The notes under the pieces are model-generated. The model was not told the origin of the DNA, did no database searches, and saw nothing but the letters and a program-made list of their open reading frames with translations. Shown here in pieces: positions 46,556-58,087 of a DNA stretch of 64,000 nt. Within the stretch, counting starts at the first letter, position 1; every line of letters starts with the position of its first letter. The position numbers and the translations under genes are program-made. The DNA lies in the NCBI GenBank assembly GCA_013076295.1, contig RQOL01000906.1, positions 4,340,001 through 4,404,000 of the forward strand. The letters run 5' to 3'. The stretch comes from Sanderia malayensis. Lineage: Eukaryota; Cnidaria; Scyphozoa; Semaeostomeae; Pelagiidae.

Positions 46556-47488
46556 TTTCATTATTCCGTGTTGATGTAGACATGAATTTTTACGCATGCG
46601 CTCTTGAACGAAGGTGCCTTTATGTAATGTTGTAGGTAAAGTTTTATAAATAACAATAACTCTATTGTATGTTTCGTTTTATTTTTCGTAGTGCCGTAAT
46701 TATCATTCTACTTTTTATGAATATGCTAATAGTCACGCTGATGCTTGTTAACATGCTCATAGCTCAGCTGAGCTATAGATATGAAGATGCGCAAGAGAAA
46801 GCTGAATTGCTTTACGACATTAATAAATGTCTTATAGTTGCAAAGATAGAGCATAGCCGATTCAAGATATTTGTAAGCACGTGATGTATCGAGTTTACTT
46901 TAATTTCCTAATCATTTATTTTTTGTTTACTTTATATGTTTGCATGTTTTGTTTATCTTTGTTATCTAATTTCCTCCACTATTTTCTTTTTATTTTTTTG
47001 CTTTCATGTCACTTTATTTTCTATTCTTTTTTATTTTCTTAACTATTACTTTTATAACCCTTCATTTTGTTGATAATTTTGTAATAAACTTATTAATTTT
47101 TTTCTTTGTTGTTTACTTTTTCGTTACTTGTTTTTCTGGGTTATTTACAAAAATTGAAAGTTCTTCTTTGTAATTGAAGATGTTCTCTTTTTCTAACGCC
47201 TGTAGAATCTACGTGTCAAACATTATGAAGAGGGAGAGACTGTCCTCGTAGACTCGGAATTGAAGGGTTAGTTGCAGAACTTCTGTTATTTCCCGAACTG
47301 TATTTTGCGCTTTTTTTACCTTTATTTAACTTTATTTTATATTACTTTGTGCTTTTTCTGAAGATCTTACACCAAGCAGAGTTTTTTGAATTTTTCATTC
47401 TTGATTTCTAGAAATATTTGATGTGTGGAAGAAAGTGGAAGAGACCCTTAAGACTGAGTGCCTACCCGGCATGGAAAACAGAACTTAG

Positions 47489-49045
47489 GTTGTTAAAAAA
47501 AGATCTATCTTTACGTATATCAGTCTATGCATTTTAATGTACTTTCTTCTGTCGTACTCTTTATCATAGCTTTAAAATAATCAAAATCAATTTACTTTAC
47601 TAAAAACATACCTGGCACTCCATTATGAGCTGTTGCACCACACTCTGCTCCATTTCAACTAATTTTAATTCACTCCACTCTACTAACTCATCTTTGCACC
47701 TCCACTGTACTCTACTCCATTTTTAGTTAATCTCTTCTTAACCCCTAATTTTACTTACTTTACTCAAGCCAGTTTTCTCTCCTTCATTATGCTGTACTAT
47801 ATATTATACTGTGCTATATCAACATTACAATTTCATTCTCATAGGGTGCTCATGTCCAGAGGAATCAACTGTTGATTTTTTGCGCATTTGCCATTTGACG
47901 ATAACTACAAACTATGTTTCGCATTTCCTTTTTTGTTTAAAACACTTATCACTTATGCACTTAAGTTTGAACTTACCTATTGATTTGAGCACGTACAATT
48001 AATTGCACGTCATGGCTACTGTATATTACTGCTTTATCGGCTGAGACTCGAACGTTTCATACAAGACTCGAACCTAAGCTCTACGAAACTATGATTTATG
48101 GCCTATTTTGCTGAACTGTGTTTATTTTGTTGCAAAGTTTTGCTTTTTAAAAACATTTCTTGATTTATTATCATGCTGTTATTCAAATTAAGAGGCAATC
48201 GTTGTTGCGTCCTTGAGCGTCGAACAAATATTCAATGCTTATTCTTTGAGGAGGTAAGACCAACTAAAATTATGAGTCAATTTATCTCAAACTCTTGCTT
48301 CAAGCTCTTTTAAAGCTGCTTACAAAGTAACCCCTGTTGACAATGTGAAAAATCCCGTGACAAACTTCATGCCTGATTGCAGAATGCAATTCTTTTGTTC
48401 CCTCGGACGTCCTGCACGTGAAATACTTTTCATATCTCTCTTATTTCTGTATTCACATACTGCACTCTTATTTATTTTTCTTTTCCCGGGAGGATAGTAC
48501 TGCACGCTTTTTTCCATGACTAAATCATTCAAATATTAATGCTTCGGCAAGTTCAAGTTCTTTCGGCCAACTTTACAGCAAGGCGCTGGCGTCCTTGCTT
48601 TCCGCTTACTGGTTTTTCGTCGAAGACAACTCTAAAGGTTTGTCAGAGATTTTCTTCTAGCTTAAATTTATAACTTTTTCCTGGATACAAACCGTCTTCT
48701 GACGGCAACTTTTATACTCCAATGGAGTTTGAAATGAGTGGAGTTTTATTCAACCCTATCTCTTACTCATTGAAACTTTGGAGCGTTTGGGCCTAACATT
48801 TTGCTTGCGAAGCTTCGTTTTCTTAATTGAAAAGATCTTGCAACTGGGAGTTTTTAATTCCAAGCCAGTTGCTATTTATCATGTTTTCTTTTAATAGCAG
48901 TAGCTAATTAAATTAGCTTGATAAAAACATTTCTTCCCGTCGTTTAAATCTCGTTTTAAATTGACTTGCATGTTAATAACAATATTTTTATCTTTTCGTA
49001 GCCAACAGGCTGTCTTCTTCTGAATCATAATCTCGAAGAGTGAAG
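47489..49045. other. Intergenic region between channel copy 5 and the EAR-repeat gene
   Basis: No gene is supported. The left part resembles the 3' flanks of other channel copies (CTCCATTTTA / TTTAATTC-rich). The segment around 47830-48160 resembles the start of the copy 2/3 spacer, as if another copy once began here or the tail was duplicated. About 48600-49045 should contain the promoter and 5' UTR of the EAR-repeat gene; no core element is clear. Confidence 0.5.
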
Positions 49046-52000
49046 ATGCATTTCGAATTTGTTCTGTTGCTGTCGATATTACCTTGTGTGTTGTCGATTG
49101 AACAAGATGAACAGGGCGTGTTTTCCTCGCTGAGTCATGACATTGATATGGCTGCTCTGAACTTGATGAAACAACACAACTCCGTACAGCACAGCTCTGC
49201 AGAACCCAGCTCCGTCCAGCACGCCACTGCTTCATCAAGGCAAAGAAGAAATACGTACGATAAATTTCAGCATACGGTCGACTATACCCAGGCTGTCGGC
49301 GAAAGACAAAGTATGTGCTATCTTTTATTTTCACCCCTATTCAGCTAAGTTGGTTGTCGGAGAGTTGGGCTTAAGAATGAAAATTCTTGAGAATTTCTTC
49401 TAATTTGGTGATTTTTTTCATGAGGGGTGCCTTATTCTGCTTGGTACATTTTTATTTTTATTTTCTTCTATTCCTTTTTCTCTTACTCTATTTTTTGTGC
49501 TCATTTGATTGTAGTTTCTTTTATTCCATGCAGCTGTTTGATTATAGTTTCTTTTTTTCTCAAACTTTATATACTTTGTGGCCTTTGAATTTGGCCTTTG
49601 AAATCCTTCCCATTTTGCCAGCAGAGCAGAAAACGTTGATTATTTTTATCGCTCAAAATCAAGCAGCAACAAACTTTGTAGCATTTTAATTCGCAATTCC
49701 ATTCCTTATCTTACAGAGCTGATCATAAACAGAGTTGTCCCCGAACAGTTGCTCAAGCAGACCCACCCTCACGATATCGAGGTATTCAGCCTGCACAACA
49801 AAGAATTGAGTAAGCACAGTTCCTTTTCTGGACGTCAGCTGTACTTGGCAATTGCTGAAAATTACCACGGCCACAAAAATTATTCCTCCAACGTCAACAT
49901 CTTCAAGTTTTCCGAGAGCAACGCGAAATTCGGTTTCGAATTTGCGATTCCTGTGCACGCACCGCACAGACTGGAATTTTTCGCGGCTGCCACTAATTCT
50001 GCTGGTGGTAGCGCAGTGAAGTCATTTCTTGCAATTGGAGGTTTCATCGAGCGAGATGTCATGATGCACAATCCACCGAAAACATTTCTAAGCATATATT
50101 TGATTGACGAGAGCTTTTCAGCGAATAATTACACAAGAGTGTTTCACAAACCAATGTCGGTAGCAGCTTTGAGTAACATGCATGTTGCCGGTGAAACTCT
50201 TCTGCTGGTTGCTGAACGGAAGTCGGCTTTCACGTCTTTTTTAACCGTTTTGAAATACGACGCGAGACTCGACAAGTTTAGCATGAAAACGAGGTTCCCC
50301 GTGTCATCAATTACCGATATCGAGACTGTTGAAATTGGAGGAATCGCATACGTCATCCTATCTGTTTACGAGGATTATTTCGGACGGTTGACTGCAAATT
50401 CGCTTGTTTTGAAATACGACGCAAAGCACCAATCATTCAGCGTGCATCGCAAATTTCAAACGACCGGAGCCTTGGATATCGAAGTGTTCACACCATCTGC
50501 ATCGCCTTACGTAATCACGAGTAATGAAGCCGTCGGGTTATCTACATCCAGAAACTACGGCAAAGCCCGTTCTTACATGTACAACGTTGACAAGGACTTT
50601 AAAATGAAAAGAGTGGCTACAATTGCGACAACTGGTGCCAAACAAGCCAGCTCCATAACCCTGCCACATTGCCATAACAAACAGTTGATTCTCGGCATTG
50701 ATTCAAAAGATAGTATGGATCAGATAACCATGTACACGTTTGATGATGTCAAGAAGTCGCTGAAGAAAATTCCAGTCGCTTTTTACCACGGCGTACCGAC
50801 GAAATTCCGAGCGCATCCGAGAAGAATCGCGTCGTTTCTCGTTGGCCCAAGAGTTTTCGTCGTTTTGGCCAACGACAACCCGAGTGCGACCAACGTGTTC
50901 TCAATTGATTACGAGATGCAGGAATCAAGTTCGCCATCCGATAAGTTCTTCGCCCATGTCGAGAAAACGTTGAATCAGATCACGACGGTTTTAACGATAA
51001 CCGAGAAGTTTCTCGCTGATGCCGAAAGGATCATTCGCAATGCTGTTTACAAAAATGGTAATCAATCGATTTTCGGGAGAAAAGTGTTTGAGAATGGCCT
51101 TCATGTTGATAACGCGACAATTACCGAATTGGACACTGTTAATGGGAGTATTTACCACGAGGTGGATGGTGAAGATGGGGCCTCAAAGAGGAGCAGAGCC
51201 GACCCAAGAAGGTTCCAGAACAACATTACTGTTGATGAATTAGAAAGGAAGTTTGCCGAATTAAACGTTAATGTCAACCGATCCTCGAAACAGCTTCAGA
51301 CTGTTTACTTCATAAATAGGCCAGCTAACGTAACAGGAGAGAAATACTTCGACACTGCAAATTTTCAACAAGCTACCTTCACAGCTGAAAATGCCAATGT
51401 CGACTATGCTAATGGCATAGATATGGACGCCCTGTTACGTGATGTTGTGCAACAGGGTGCGGACGATGTCATTTTTGGTTCAAAGTCTTTTTACGATGAC
51501 GTTACAATCCATGGTGATTTAATCACTAGAGGTCTTGTGAATGAAGTGGACATATCAAAGAATGTTGTCACGGTAAAAGGTGATCAGGTTGTCGAAGCTT
51601 CGAAAACCATGAGTAGTAATGTCGGGTTTAATCGAAGCGTGTTTCTCAGTGGAACTGTAAACGAGGTTGATATCGGAAGCGAGGCTGTTTTTTTGAATGC
51701 CAATGTGACGTTGCAAGGCGAAAAGACGTTTGCTGATGATGCTATTGTCAAGGCTTCGAAGGTGACCATTGCAGCATATCTGGATGAAGTCAACATAAAT
51801 GAATTGGAGCAAGACAGCATGAAATTGAATGGTCATCAATTTTTAACCGGCCTGAAGACATTTGCAAGCTCTGTGACGTCACATGGTGATGTCGAAGTTG
51901 GCGGACTCGTCAATGGAATCGTGGATCTCCAGGAATTTTCCGGAGCGATATACCGCCTCGATACAACAGCAATGGCAGCTAAAAAGAGCTGTGAAAACTG

Positions 52001-55000
52001 GCCAAAAGGAAGATTCACTTTTTTGGATCCGATGTTTGTTGGTGAGGATTTGAAGTTCGCAGGAAAGTTCAACCGACTTGCATTTCCTGGTGACGTTGCT
52101 TTGGTCAGCGAGTCTCAAACCGTGACAGGAGAGAAAAGATTTGCTGGAGAAATCACTGTGCTTGGGAATGTTGATTGCCGTGGTCTTGTGGGCGGTAAAA
52201 ACACGACTAAATTTGTGACTCTATCAGGCAAGCAGACACTGACTGGAAAAAAGATCTTAATTGGCGATTCTTTTGAACCAGCCGAGAACATTACAGTTGA
52301 AAATGAAGGTGTGAAAGTCAACGGTGTGCATGTTAGCACCCTAGCTGCCCGTACAATGCGAGTGTCTACTGGTCGCAATATCACTGGACGCATGGACTTA
52401 ACCGAGGCTACATTCAAGAACAGCCTCGTTATCGAAGGCAATGTTGATGACGTCACATTTTCGTATTACAAGGACTTGTACAAGAATGCGTTGCTGAACA
52501 CTGGAGATCAGGTGATAGCTGGAGGTATGTTGTTTAAAGAGAGCATCACTTTGCAGGGAAATTTAACAGTGGTTGGAAATGTGAATGGCTACAGCGTGCC
52601 ATATGATTTTCTCATGACGTCATTACAGCAGAATATCACTGGCAGATATAGGTTCAATTGGAAGGTGAAGTTTGCAAGTGATGTCACTGTTCATGGGTTC
52701 GTTTCTGAGATAGATTTGAACAGGCTGGCAAAACGTGTTGTCTTTACGGACAGTGATCAGAATGTGTCCGGATTGAAAGTATTCCACAGCAGCCAAAAGT
52801 TTGGCGATATTGTCATTTTTGGTAAAATCAATGGTGCTCATATGCATGAATTGATGACCAAGAACACTGCTCAGATTGTTACTGCGCCGAAGACCTTTGA
52901 TGCGGCCACAATTCAAGGTGATCTCACTGTCAAGGCCGATGTCAAAGTTCAAAGGACAGTGAACGGAGTGGATTTGTCAGAGCTGAAAAACTCCGTCGTT
53001 TACAAAGACAACGATGATGTTCGCATAAAGGGGCGTATGCAATTCCATGGGGATGTCAAAGTAAAGAGGGTGCAAGCTGAAATCATCAATGGCGTCAATA
53101 TAACTGAGATGGCTAACGATGCTGTTACCCTGAACACGAAACAGGTCATTTCTTCAGTTAAGACCTTTGACCGGGTCAAAATGGAAAAGGACATTGTTAC
53201 TAATTCTACAGTGGATGGAGTTCGTGTTGCAGATCTTGGAATGGAGATCGTTACAGTCGGTGATAACGCAGTGGTTGCTGGGGATAAAGTATTTGAGAAT
53301 ATCCGTGTAGCTGAAGATCTGTACGTGGAGGGATTAGTTAATGGTATCAATGTTACTGAAGCGAGTGAGGCAGTTGTTTTGAGGTCAGATAATGTCACAT
53401 TTCACAAAGCGTTAAACGTGGTTGGAAATGTTTACATGTCCAGGGGCCTGAAAGTTGAAACAATCAATGGCTTGGTGCCCGAGAAAGATTTGGTTTTGAA
53501 AGACAAACGCCAAACTGTTGCAGGAATAAAGACGTTCGTTAAAGACGTCGTGGTTCGTGGAGATTTGAATGTTGAGGGCAAGGGAAAAGTCAATGATGTT
53601 ATAGTGTCGAAGCTTGCAGAGGACGCTATCGTAAAAAACGTTCCGCAGGTAAGATTTCATATTGTTATTCCATGCGTTATCCGCGGCTGCGCGTTGATGA
53701 ATTTCCACCATACTATTTTCTACAGCACGTGTCTTCGAGATGCACCAATTTATCCTTTGTTTAAACAATAGTTTTCCTGCTATATATCATGATAATTTGT
53801 AAGTCGATACATAGGTATTTTTTGTCTCCTTGAGGATATTCAAGGAAAGAAGATTTTTTCAAGCATGGAAGTTAAAGGGAATGTAACAGTAAGCGGAGAA
53901 GTTGATGGTGTGAATTTGAGTAAGCTGAGCCAATCGCTTCTTCGAATAGACAGGTAAAATCTCTTTCACAAATATTTCCTATTTTTGTCTTACCTTTTAA
54001 TTACAATTGCATTGATAATTATCTAATTATTTAATAGATATGCTAGCGAAAAAGTTGAATTTTGATTTAGCAAAGCATACATTGTAAAGATATTCGTCAT
54101 GTTGTTCTTTGAAATGCTTTATAGTACAATGCAGAAATGGTTTTAACAACTGCTTTTACCAAATGGCTTAAATTTGAAATCGTTTTAACAATTTCCGACA
54201 CAATGAAATATCTCTTGGCCAGATTCAAGATTTCTTACACCAATCTCTTACTGTTATCTTTATCCTTTACAACAGATATCAAGAGATTCCTGGTTCAGTA
54301 ATATTTAATGGAGAAGTTGAATTGGAGCAGTCGCTGTCAGTTGAAGGTCTCATCAACAAACACAACTTTGGTCGAATCTTCGAAGATGCTGTCATGGTTG
54401 ACGGTACCCAGAACATTACAGGGAAAAAGATCTTTTCCACTGACATTAAAGCGAAATACGGATTGACTCTTTTTGGTGATATCACATTAAAAGATAGCCT
54501 TGTCAATGATGTGAATATATCCATGTTGAATGCTGAAATTGTGGATGTAAGGTCTGATCAAATTATAACTGGAATCAAGCGCTTTGCCAGGCCAATTGTG
54601 TTTGAGCAAAGCATCAATATAACTGGTCTTCTGAATGGTCTTAGTACAAGGGATCTGGTCACAGTTAATGGTGAACAAGTTATCCCAGGTAATATTGTAT
54701 GCTTTACTTATTGATTTTTTTTCGTAGTCATGTTTAGTAGTTTATTTGTAAAGCTCTATTACGAAAAACTCTATCATTTAAGAAAACTAGATCCGAAAAT
54801 TGATATACTGGAGCTAGTCTTGTAAATGTATGATGGTCTTGACTTGCCTTAATGTTTAGAAATAACCGATTTGCATCCCCAAACATGTGAATTGTAATGT
54901 TGATTTGGTTGACTTTGTCATAATGTGTGCAAGATGAAAATCGGGGAACTTTCAGTGCAGCGCATTGGCAAATGCCGAGTGAATCAGTTTATGACTTGTG

Positions 55001-57641
55001 TTTTTGCAATCTTTTATCATAGGTAAAAAGACGTTTATCACTGGTTTCAAGCTATCAGACAATGCTATTGTATTGGGTGTGATAGATGGTGAAAGTCTTG
55101 CGCATCTTCATCAAGACACTCTCTTTTTCAACGAATCAAAGCTTCAAACGGTGCTTGGAACAAAGAACTTTCTCGCTGGGCCTAGATTTCAGTCAGACGT
55201 AAACGTTCAAGGCCTTGCCGATGGCGTGAACATGTCACTCGTGTTGAACATAACCCTGAACACGCCGCAACATATATCCCATCCACTTTTCTTTGCGAAT
55301 CTAATTGTGAATGCCGATGTGGCTACGAATAGATCTTACGCTGGTAAGAGACTGAAGCATCTCTGGCAACACCGCATCACCCTGGCAACGGAGCAAGAGA
55401 TTCGTGGCAGTGTCGTCTTTCTTGACAATTTGATTGTTGATAATGATGTCATCGTGAATAGCACTGTGAACGGCGTTGATCTATCAGAGCTGGATGTATT
55501 CAGAGCCAAAACCATGCTTGGCTTTGGCAGAAATCTGAACAATACTCAAGTGAGAATGAAAGAACAGTGCAACGCTCTCGCTTACCTAAAACGTTCATTC
55601 AAAAGTAAGTGGAACAATTTTGCAATTTAGCTAATTGTGTGTTTACATCGATAAATCTCGTTCTATTGACAAATACTTTCTTTATTAATAGTATTTGTCT
55701 GGGAATATTTGCCTGACATGCTTTGTATTAACTTTTATTTACTATCACTCAACTTAGACTGCGTTTTAGCTGGGCATCATAATTCATTCATAAGAGGCAT
55801 TCGCTACATCTTTACACGATTCCTTTTCAGACTTATGTTTTATCGAATTAGATTCATCGATTATTTACCCCCCCCCCCTGCTGTCATTTTCCTTGGTAGG
55901 AGAGGGGTAAATAACCGCCTTATGTTTATTTGCCATTTTTTCGTATTTTAGGTGCAATTTTGAGACTGGATTATTTCGATCATTTTCAAACTTTCACCTC
56001 CATCGGATTCCAGCACTTTCATTATTTCACCGTCAAAAGCTTGCACTTTCTGGCTGCCGCAGTTTTCTCCATGAACAACGACTTCTGTGCTGACTCCATC
56101 ATATATATTTGGAGTCGAGATAGAAAACAATTTGTTAAACATCAGTTGTTGAAGACTAGTGGAGCGAAAAAATTCGTCTTCTTCCAAGAAGCTGGCAGCT
56201 ATTTTCTTGCAGTGGCGAACATGAAGCAAGGCTGTGGAACTAATGGTTAGCTTTAATGTTTGATACATTGTTATCTTTCATTTCGTTTCCCTCATTTTTC
56301 TTTTCTGTATTCTTGTTTTTCCTCCATTTTATATTTCGTCCGTTTCTTGTTATTATTCTTATTGTCATAATTTATCTTTATTTCTTCTTATTTTTATAGT
56401 TCCTTTCATCATTGTTTGCATCACAATCAGCATGTCCAATTATCAACGCATGTTTTTTCTGCGCACTTCGTTTTTGTTCACCTTTCTCCACTCTACTTAA
56501 CTTAAAATATTATAACTTTATTTATTTTCCAGGACCAAGTACTCTTTACAAACTACGCTTGGACAGCATGAAATTCGTCATGTATCAAAGTCTCGAATCA
56601 AAAATGGCCACAGACGTTAGCGTATTCAAGCGCAGAAACACGACATCTCTCCTACTCGCGAATTCCTGCGACAATCAGCCGTCATGCACAGCCAGCATCA
56701 CCGTTTGGAGAATGAACGCGACGGGCTCATTTTTCACCGCGCGGCAAACCCTCACCGTTTCAGACGTTGCCGCGGTAGAATCCTTCAGTATCGGCAACCG
56801 CACGATAATCGCAGTAGCGGTAAATCGCAATCCGTTGACCGGTGAAGCGGAAACGAGCTCGTACATCTATCAAACACGAAACAGATACTTAAGCTTGTCG
56901 CAACAGATCTTGACTACAGGTGCGAGGCATTTCAAAGCGTTTCTTATCAACGGCATCAATTTTCTTGCTGTTGCTGATGCGCAGAATGCAATTGGAACAT
57001 GGATAGCGGCAGACTCGAGCCTCGTTAAGATCTACAAGTACTCAAAAAGGCACGAAAAGTTCATGTTTTTCCAAGCACTTCGAGCATCAGGTCCCTGCCA
57101 CATCGAGGTATTTCAACTGAAAAGGCAGGTACTCATGTCAGTTGTTGAGGAATTTCAAACAGCGATAATCTACGAGTACATAAGAGGAATTGGGTTCGAG
57201 TACAAAATGGTACTCGAACACCATGGGCTACTGAGTACGACGTTTTTCGAGATTCAGAATGAACCATATTTGGCGTTGTCCTCAGTTGTTGACAAACAGG
57301 TGTCGAATGAAGTTTGTCCGATGGGTTCGAAAATTTTGAAGATTTTACTGTCAGGTGAGTCAACAAAGTTACTTAATTTTTCCATGAACATCTATTGAAA
57401 GATTTGTGGAAACCTATTCAGCTCACTGCACTGCAAGTTTTGTCATGTAGCAGTTGAAGAGGGCATTTTATTTTCAAGAAATTGTGCCACGACGTGTCTT
57501 CATTTGTTTTATATATTATCATACTTTATCATTTGTTCATATTTTATCATTTGTTCTATCATATTTTATCATATGTTATCACATCTTATCATTATAGGTA
57601 TCAACAGTGCACACATTAAAACAGTACCCGTTGCATGCTAA
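49046..57641 (+). CDS. Secreted EAR-propeller / beta-repeat / EAR-propeller protein
   Basis: Eight exons: 49046-49310, 49717-53648, 53835-53953, 54276-54688, 55023-55604, 55952-56245, 56533-57354, 57598-57641; all phases agree, about 2,156 residues. The start at 49046 gives a signal peptide (MHFEFVLLLSILPCVLS). Residues about 90-490 hold EAR/EPTP-type propeller units (HDIEVFSL.., FLAIGG, LVLKYDAK, TTGALDIEVFTPSASPYVI). A helical linker follows (about 495-530). Residues about 530-1770 hold some 26-27 degenerate repeats of about 40 residues on the plan QxVTGxKxFxxxVxVxGDLxVxGxVNGVDLSEL. Residues about 1770-2140 hold a second EAR-type propeller (FQTFTSIGFQHFHYF, ATDVSVFKRRNTTSLLLANS, GARHFKAFLINGINFLAVAD, GPCHIEVFQ). 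No membrane segment or kinase domain is seen. EAR domains are known from TSPEAR and LGI family proteins, where they act in extracellular binding. The role here is unknown; an extracellular-matrix or adhesive protein is the likeliest reading. Confidence 0.85.
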
Positions 57642-57782
57642 ATTTCTTAACGCTGAACTTCCTAAAACGAAATCAAATTCAAATTCAAGCATTCCTCACC
57701 ATTGAAAAAAAATCAGAAGTAAGAAATTGAAGATTGTTTTTATTTTTTGTTCAAAATGTACATAATGTATATAAAAATTTGC

Positions 57783-57788
57783 AATAAA
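57783..57788 (+). terminator. Candidate poly(A) signal of the EAR-repeat gene
   Basis: AATAAA lies 142 bp past the stop in an AT-rich flank. It is the first canonical hexamer downstream of the stop that I noticed; the cleavage site is not visible. Confidence 0.45.
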
Positions 57789-58087
57789 TTAATGATTTAA
57801 TAATTTCATCAAATACTTTTATAGACTTTTTAACAACTAACTTTTTCTCTTTTGATGATCTTTTATTTCGCTACTACCAACGTCTTGTAATCTAAAATGC
57901 ATATTCATGTGTATATAAAATGAATCAGACATTAAATTATGTATAATATTATCATGCTATTTATAGTATTATATATAATATTATATTTCTGACCATTTTA
58001 TAAAATGTTTCTATTATTTTTGTAACTCTGCATCTTAAACAACTAAGAATCTTTTTGAAGTGACGTCCTACTGCAATAAAAATTACC

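Larger units (their letters stand above)
41737..47488 (+). pseudogene. TRP-like channel, array copy 5, with two single-base losses in exon 3
   Basis: Exons: 41737-41844, 42498-42743, 42959-43276, 43629-43713, 43827-44054, 44295-44368, 44581-44763, 44850-45023, 45160-45306, 46222-46296, 46692-46872, 47206-47266, 47412-47488. Only exon 3 is out of register. Near its start GGTTCTATCC stands where copy 2 has GGCCTCTATCC, and near its end the A-run is six long where copy 2 has seven. Each costs one base. The ankyrin-like reading between them (TKKTILHIAAEDNLYILILE, QLPVELALERGHDDVASAII) is otherwise clean. Exons 4-13 are intact, with pore AILIELRGFVEG and S6 VTLMLVNMLIAQLSYRYEDA. Two losses close together, one in a homopolymer, could be base-call errors in a working gene; taken as written, the frame is broken. 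Confidence 0.75.

Noticed and set aside
16473..47488. Channel array read as polycystin or voltage-gated cation channels
   Set aside because: S4 lacks regular positive charges, there is no large S1-S2 extracellular domain, and the ankyrin-like N-terminus plus NMLIA S6 end fit TRP better.
49387..49689. Hydrophobic open frame in the first intron of the EAR gene
   Set aside because: It is a T-rich intron read as Phe/Leu, and the exon phases join cleanly across it.
52115..53398. Several long antisense frames in the EAR-repeat exon
   Set aside because: They are shadows of a regular coding repeat; the plus-strand frame has the signal peptide, phase-consistent introns and domain logic.
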